Source: Actinomycetota bacterium (lineage in GTDB: Bacteria > Actinomycetota > Acidimicrobiia > IMCC26256 > PALSA-555). From it: a DNA stretch of 46,447 nt. The notes below the pieces were generated by a model, which searched no databases, was not told the origin of the DNA, and worked only from the letters and a program-made list of their open reading frames with translations. The stretch lies in assembly GCA_016870245.1 (NCBI GenBank), contig VGCA01000003.1, forward strand, positions 1 through 46,447, in the 5' to 3' direction. Position numbers and translations under genes: made by a program. Shown piece after piece: positions 42,415 through 46,447 of the stretch (positions are counted from its first letter, which is position 1; each line of letters opens with the position of its first letter).

Positions 42415-42420
42415 TATGCT
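42415..42420 (+). promoter_or_regulatory. -10 box (TATGCT) before the coiled-coil gene
   Basis: TATGCT, the most canonical -10 in the window, lies 19 bases before the ATG at 42440 with GAGGAG between, giving a short leader with a Shine-Dalgarno. Confidence 0.45.
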
Positions 42421-42439
42421 GATCCCAGAGGAGAGCCCG

Positions 42440-42697
42440 ATGCCCGACGACGACCTCAAGACCATGGTCCGCGAGTTCCGAGCGAGCGTCGCCGCGGACC
42501 TCGAAGCACAGCACCGGCGCATCGACGACCTCAGCGACGAGATCCGCCGTCGCATCGGAACCGCCGAGACCGCGATCGTCAACGAGATCCGCGACCTCGG
42601 CGGTCGCATAGACCGTCGGCTCGAGCGCGTCGAGATCCGCATCGGCGAGATCGACCTACGCGTCGACTCGATCGAACAGCACCTCGACCCGAGCTGA
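42440..42697 (+). CDS. Small coiled-coil protein, unknown function
   Basis: The 85-residue hydrophilic protein is almost wholly helical with heptads of hydrophobic and charged residues (VREFRASVAADLEAQHRRID, LSDEIRRRIGTAET, VEIRIGEIDLRVDSIEQHL). Such repeats suggest an oligomeric coiled-coil rod. The ATG at 42440 is chosen for the GAGGAG just upstream; an ATG at 42416 would bypass it. It is the first of three orphan genes after tRNA-Gly. No family is recognised. Confidence 0.7.
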   Translation: MPDDDLKTMVREFRASVAADLEAQHRRIDDLSDEIRRRIGTAETAIVNEIRDLGGRIDRRLERVEIRIGEIDLRVDSIEQHLDPS

Positions 42698-42760
42698 CCC
42701 CGCTCAGGACGGTGGGGGCAGGCGGACGAGCAGGTGGCCCGGTAGGGGACGCGCTTGCCG

Positions 42761-42937
42761 ATGGGTGAGATCCTCCTCCCCCGCACCGACGGCGGCGTCT
42801 ACGCGCAGGCGCTGATCGTCTTCCCCGTCCTCGTCGTCGCGCTGGTGCTCGTGCGCCACGACCGCGACTGGCGGATCTTCGTGCTCGGCATCCTGACCAT
42901 GACGCTGGCCCTCTTCGGTGCCCGCGCGATGCACTGA
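42761..42937 (+). CDS. Small two-helix membrane protein, unknown function
   Basis: The 58-residue product has two hydrophobic segments, ALIVFPVLVVALVLV and IFVLGILTMTLALFGARAM, separated by a charged turn RHDRDWR, so both ends probably face the same side. Start is ATG 42761 or TTG 42755. AGGGGA lies about 12 bases upstream. It sits between the coiled-coil gene and the PAAR gene. The small size makes the call moderate. Confidence 0.5.
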   Translation: MGEILLPRTDGGVYAQALIVFPVLVVALVLVRHDRDWRIFVLGILTMTLALFGARAMH

Positions 42938-43113
42938 GCCGCCCGGCCGATCACCTCGGAGGACGGATTCACCGCGGCTCGGGTCGGACGGGTCGCGTGA
43001 CCCGTGGTGACCTCGGGCCCCGTCGACCCAGGTCGATCGCCTCTGGCGGTTCGGGCCTCCCACACGCACCTTGGTGGGGGTTGTGCTACGGCCTCGAAGC
43101 GGGGTTGCTGACG

Positions 43114-44616
43114 ATGCGTCGACGTTCGGTCATCATCCTGTGCGGAGTCTTGGCGTTCGTTGCCGCCGTTTCGGTGGAGACGACGGCGGCGGCACCGGCA
43201 GAAGAGGTGCCCGCCATCGTGCTGGAGCTCGACACCGCAGCCGGGGACTCTCCGCTGCGCCGGAGCACGCTGTTCCCCCCCATCGCGCTCGATCCCGATG
43301 CGCCGGGCGATCGTTGGCCAGCGGCGGCTGAGCTGACGATCTCGCGCGACTGCTGGGACGGCCCCTGCGAGGAGAACCGGCCCTACACGGTGACCGAGTC
43401 CGTGGAGTTCGAGGGCTTCTACGACCGCAAGGCCAGGACGCTCACCGGAACGGTGGTGCACAGCCAGCAGTCGGACCAACCCGAGGTGCGCCTCGGTGCC
43501 GGGGGCGTCGAACAGCTCGAATCCCAGACGATCGTCCGGACCACCGGGGAGCTCAACGCGACGTGGTCCGAGGCGGAGCGGCGGTTCTCCGGGACGATGG
43601 CGGGCACGGAGACGACGACGAGCACCTACTGGGACTACGAACCCGGACCGGGCTTCCGGGGCCGCCACCAGGAGTCCCGCCCGACCAAGACCCGAGACGT
43701 GACGTGGTCCGTGCGATCGGCGCCGCTGGACGATCCGCTCGAGGTGACGGTCCCGGCCGGGGGCGAGGGGGGCACGGGCACAGCCGCCGGCGGAACCGAC
43801 GAGACCGGGGCACCCGCCGACGAAGGCGACGATGCCTTCCCGTACCTGGTGGTGATCGCCGCGCTCCTCGTCGCCCTCGGCATCGCCGCGGCGGCCGTGG
43901 TGATGGCGGCCATCCGCCGGTCTCGCCGCGCCAAGCGAGAGCGCCCAGAACGGCGAGGCGGGCCGACGCTCGACCTCACCTTCCCGGCCGGCGCGAGCCC
44001 GAAGGTGTTCACGGAGGGCTGGGTCTTCGGGGCTCGGTGCATCGCGAACGCCGGAACACCCGAGCAGGTCGACCTCTCGGACGAGGTCGAGTGGTCGGGC
44101 TCCGGGACCTTCACTCCTCCGGTCGGACGGCGCAGCCGCCCCACGTTCGGCGGCCCCGGCGCCAACACCATCAACTTGACCGCGAGCTACGAAGGCCAGC
44201 CGGTGACGCGCTCCTTCACGGTGCAGGCCGTCTCGCCCGCCGGGTACGCCCACGTCGGCAGCCGGGCCCGGTGCCCCGCCGACGCGCACGGTGGGCCGTG
44301 CTGCCCCCATGACGTCAAGGGGCCGGTCGCGGAGGGCAGCCCGACGGTGCTGGTCGACGGCCGCCCGGCAGCCCGGGTCGGCGACGGCGGCTTCCACGAC
44401 ACCGACCCACTCTGGGTGGAGCGCAAGTTCGATGAGCTCCATAGCAAGATGCATGACGCCATGGACGGGGGCGACCCGGTGTTCTTGCGGTGCTGCGGTT
44501 CGAACACGTTCACGGTCGCCGCGGGTGATCCCGAGGTGCTCATCGACGGACGGCCGGCAGCCCGCATCGGCGACGGGACGAAGCACTGCGGAGGGATCGG
44601 CACCCTCGTGGGATGA
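43114..44616 (+). CDS. Membrane-anchored protein with a C-terminal PAAR-like spike domain
   Basis: The 500-residue protein has a signal peptide (about 1-29: basic start, IILCGVLAFVAAV core, TTAAAPA cleavage site), an extracellular region with a close cysteine pair (CWDGPC, 80-85), a Gly/Thr-rich linker (215-240) and one membrane helix (243-267). A strongly basic RRSRRAKRERPERR follows and places the rest in the cytoplasm. That part has an Ig-like beta region (285-371) and two PAAR-type repeats, each with V(L)xDGRPAAR(V/I)GD (412-424, 475-487) and nearby Cys/His (C387, C396, C397, H399, H428, C460, C461, H491, C492). PAAR domains normally cap contractile-injection spikes. No such genes are in the window. 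Start chosen for the signal peptide. Confidence 0.72.
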   Translation: MRRRSVIILCGVLAFVAAVSVETTAAAPAEEVPAIVLELDTAAGDSPLRRSTLFPPIALDPDAPGDRWPAAAELTISRDCWDGPCEENRPYTVTESVEFEGFYDRKARTLTGTVVHSQQSDQPEVRLGAGGVEQLESQTIVRTTGELNATWSEAERRFSGTMAGTETTTSTYWDYEPGPGFRGRHQESRPTKTRDVTWSVRSAPLDDPLEVTVPAGGEGGTGTAAGGTDETGAPADEGDDAFPYLVVIAALLVALGIAAAAVVMAAIRRSRRAKRERPERRGGPTLDLTFPAGASPKVFTEGWVFGARCIANAGTPEQVDLSDEVEWSGSGTFTPPVGRRSRPTFGGPGANTINLTASYEGQPVTRSFTVQAVSPAGYAHVGSRARCPADAHGGPCCPHDVKGPVAEGSPTVLVDGRPAARVGDGGFHDTDPLWVERKFDELHSKMHDAMDGGDPVFLRCCGSNTFTVAAGDPEVLIDGRPAARIGDGTKHCGGIGTLVG

Positions 44617-44720
44617 GACGCCTCAACGCGGCATCACGCCGCGCGGCGGGTCGGCAGCCTCCGAGCGCGACCCACTCGACGACACCGGGGCGGGGCGTCG
44701 CCGGCGACGGACCGTCCCGA

Positions 44721-44726
44721 TAGTCT
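44721..44726 (+). promoter_or_regulatory. -10 box (TAGTCT) of the SDR gene
   Basis: TAGTCT ends six bases before the GTG at 44733; leaderless arrangement. Confidence 0.5.
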
Positions 44727-44732
44727 CCGCTC

Positions 44733-45527
44733 GTGGACCTGAGCCTGGGGGGGCGGGTCGCGGTCGTGACCGGCGGGAGCCAGGGGATCGGCCGCGAGAT
44801 CGCGCGGTTGTTGGCGGCCGAAGGCGCGGATCTCGTGATCGTCGCCCGGCGCACCGAGGTGCTCGAGCGCACCGCGGCCGAGCTGCGGGCCCTGGGCCGC
44901 CGGGCGATCGCGGTCACCGGCGACGTCGCGACCCCCGACGGTCCCGCGGCGATCGCCGATGCAGCACTCGCGGAGTTCGGGCACGTCGACATCGTGATCA
45001 ACAACGCGGGGAAGGGCCACAACAAGCCACTCGAGGCGCTGACCGACGACGATTGGCAGGCGAGCCTCGACCTCAACCTGATGAGCGCGGTGCGGATGTG
45101 CCGTGCGCTGGTGCCGCAGATGCGCGCACGCGGGTGGGGGCGCATCGTCAACATCTCCACCCGCGTCGCGCTCGAGCCCGACCCGTACTTCGCCGCGTAC
45201 GGCGCGTCCAAGGCCGGGCTGGTGAACTTCTCGAAGAACCTCGCCAACGCCTATTCGCGCGACGGGGTGCTCACCAACTGCATCGTGCCCGGGCTCATCC
45301 GCAGCGAGGCGATCGATCAGGCGGCCGAGAAGTCGGCGGCCGAGACCGGCCTCAGCGTGGAGGAGGTGATGGCCCGCACCCTGAAGAAGCGGCCTATCCC
45401 CGCCGGGCGCCTCGGCGAGCCGGCCGACGTGGCCGGGCTGGTCGCATTGCTCTGCTCCGACCGTGGCTCCTGGATCACGGGCGCGTGCTTCACCATCGAC
45501 GGCGGCATCGTCCGCTCCGACCGGTAA
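44733..45527 (+). CDS. Short-chain dehydrogenase/reductase
   Basis: The 264-residue NAD(P) oxidoreductase has TGGSQGIG (13-20), NNAG (90-93), Ser142 in NISTR, and Tyr156/Lys160 in YGASK. The fold is the classical FabG-like SDR. After LSSA-free ISTR the loop ALEPDPYFAA is unusual but keeps the triad. The GTG start follows TAGTCT by six bases. An acyl-CoA dehydrogenase gene starts 23 bases after its stop, so a beta-oxidation-type 3-hydroxyacyl-CoA dehydrogenase role is plausible. Confidence 0.9.
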   Translation: MDLSLGGRVAVVTGGSQGIGREIARLLAAEGADLVIVARRTEVLERTAAELRALGRRAIAVTGDVATPDGPAAIADAALAEFGHVDIVINNAGKGHNKPLEALTDDDWQASLDLNLMSAVRMCRALVPQMRARGWGRIVNISTRVALEPDPYFAAYGASKAGLVNFSKNLANAYSRDGVLTNCIVPGLIRSEAIDQAAEKSAAETGLSVEEVMARTLKKRPIPAGRLGEPADVAGLVALLCSDRGSWITGACFTIDGGIVRSDR

Positions 45528-45550
45528 CACCGCGGCCGCAGGGGACGACG

Positions 45551-46447
45551 ATGGACTTCGCGTTCACTCCCGCGGAGGACGCGTTCCGCGCCGAGCTGCG
45601 CGCGTTCCTCGCGGAGGCACTTCCCGACTGGTGGCGCGGCATGTTCGTCGATGACGAGCGGGTGATGCCGCTGACACGCGAGATCTGCGGCGAGCTCGCC
45701 GACCGGGGCTGGCTGACGATGGCCTGGCCCGCGGAGTACGGCGGCCGGGATGCCAGCGCGTGGATGCAGACGGTCCTGCGGGAGGAGATGTGGGCACACG
45801 AGGAGCCCCGCGGCCCGCAGTACATGAACCTCAACTACATCGGGCCGTTGCTCATGCGGTTCGGGACGCCCGACCAGCGCGCGCGGTTCCTCCCCCTCAT
45901 GGCCCGCGGCGGCGTGATCTTCACCCAGCTGTTCTCCGAGCCCGACGCCGGCTCCGACCTCGCGTCGCTGCGGACCCGGGGCGACGACCGGGGCGACCAC
46001 TTCGTGGTGAACGGCCAGAAGATCTGGTCCAGCTACGCCGACGCACCGGCGGACTGGGGGTTGCTGCTCGCCCGCACGGATCCCGACGCGGCGAAGCACG
46101 CGGGGATCAGCGTCTTCCTGCTCGACATGAACACCCCGGGCGTGACGGTGCGGCCCATCCCCACGATGGCCGGCCCCCACGAGTTCAACGAGGTGTTCTT
46201 CGACGACGTCGTGGTGCCGCGCACCGAGCTGCTCGGCGTCCAGAACGAGGGTTGGGACGTGATCACCACGGGGCTCACGTTCGAGCGCACCGGGATCGCG
46301 CGCTACGCGCGGGCCGCGGCCGTGCTCGAGCTGGGCGTGGAGTACGCCAACGAGACCGGTCGGTCGCGCGACCCCGAGGTGCGACGCCTGCTCGCCGATC
46401 TCGCCGCGCGGATCGAGGCGGCGCGCCTGTGCAGCTACCGCGCGATC
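45551..46447 (+). CDS. Acyl-CoA dehydrogenase (partial, runs off the right edge)
   Basis: 299 codons are open to the window edge. The start DFAFTPAEDAFRAELRAFL, then WLTMAWPAEYGGRDAS, the flavin motif QLFSEPDAGSDLASLRT, VVNGQKIWSSYA and FNEVFFDDVVVPRTELLG identify an acyl-CoA dehydrogenase of about 390 residues when complete. Glu in LTFERTG lies at the subfamily's catalytic-base position (inference). AGGGGA precedes the ATG. It resembles the gene at 19844 in domain order but is a distinct paralogue. Confidence 0.9.
   Translation, partial: MDFAFTPAEDAFRAELRAFLAEALPDWWRGMFVDDERVMPLTREICGELADRGWLTMAWPAEYGGRDASAWMQTVLREEMWAHEEPRGPQYMNLNYIGPLLMRFGTPDQRARFLPLMARGGVIFTQLFSEPDAGSDLASLRTRGDDRGDHFVVNGQKIWSSYADAPADWGLLLARTDPDAAKHAGISVFLLDMNTPGVTVRPIPTMAGPHEFNEVFFDDVVVPRTELLGVQNEGWDVITTGLTFERTGIARYARAAAVLELGVEYANETGRSRDPEVRRLLADLAARIEAARLCSYRAI

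Noticed and set aside
43114-44616. Presence of a complete type VI or other contractile injection system in the window
   Set aside because: No sheath, tube, baseplate, VgrG or AAA motor genes are present; only the PAAR-like domain is seen.
42245-44720. attL/attR repeats bordering an island at tRNA-Gly
   Set aside because: No copy of the tRNA 3' end (TTCGATTCCCGT or CACCCGCTCCA) is found up to the SDR gene.

Overview
The window is high-GC (well above 65% by eye) actinobacterial chromosome. BldC beside the purine genes, PurS, a dnaK-grpE-dnaJ-hspR operon under HspR-type operators, many GTG starts and many leaderless-looking promoters (a TANNNT box 6-8 nt before the start codon) all point to Actinobacteria. 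The many acyl-CoA dehydrogenases and amidohydrolases would suit Acidimicrobiia or a mycobacteria-like lineage, but the class is an inference.

Layout. 1-3150: end of bioF, bioD, a class III aminotransferase and alanine dehydrogenase, which loses its 3' end at a junction with an equally truncated convergent PilZ gene. 3516-6006: tRNA-Lys, a TerC membrane protein with a UspA protein, an NTF2-like protein and a tRNA-Glu/Asp/Phe cluster. 6090-18415: bldC and nine purine genes (purM, F, L, Q, S, C, B, D, A) on the minus strand. Together they supply all of the PRPP-to-FGAM steps except GAR formylation (purN/purT), then purM, purC and purB, and the first adenylate step. Two small plus-strand genes sit inside this block. 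18601-19844: a scar holding a cytochrome P450 5' fragment, an amidohydrolase 5' fragment and a frameshifted tyrosine recombinase. 19844-27661: acyl-CoA catabolism (two acyl-CoA dehydrogenases, a DUF35 protein and an SCP-x/Ltp-type thiolase in an order like the mycobacterial cholesterol side-chain operon), an alpha/beta hydrolase, a GH4 enzyme, an amidohydrolase and a carboxymuconolactone-decarboxylase-like protein.

27728-38987: a cation/proton antiporter, clpB, an MMPL transporter with an apparent internal deletion, and the dnaK operon flanked on both sides by single-domain cyclic-nucleotide-binding proteins. HAIR-geometry operators precede both dnaK and clpB, so the hspR gene in the window probably controls both. 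39059-42218: a membrane Fe-S oxidoreductase, dcd and a divergent DUF1622 gene. 42245-44616: tRNA-Gly(CCC) followed by three orphan genes: a coiled-coil protein, a small two-helix membrane protein, and a signal-peptide/one-helix protein whose predicted cytoplasmic end is a PAAR-like spike domain. 44733-end: an SDR and a partial acyl-CoA dehydrogenase.

The most unusual items are the membrane-anchored PAAR protein, two junctions at which convergent genes are both truncated, a nested leader-ORF array before purS, and two very compact divergent promoters. No gene-free stretch exceeds 300 bases.
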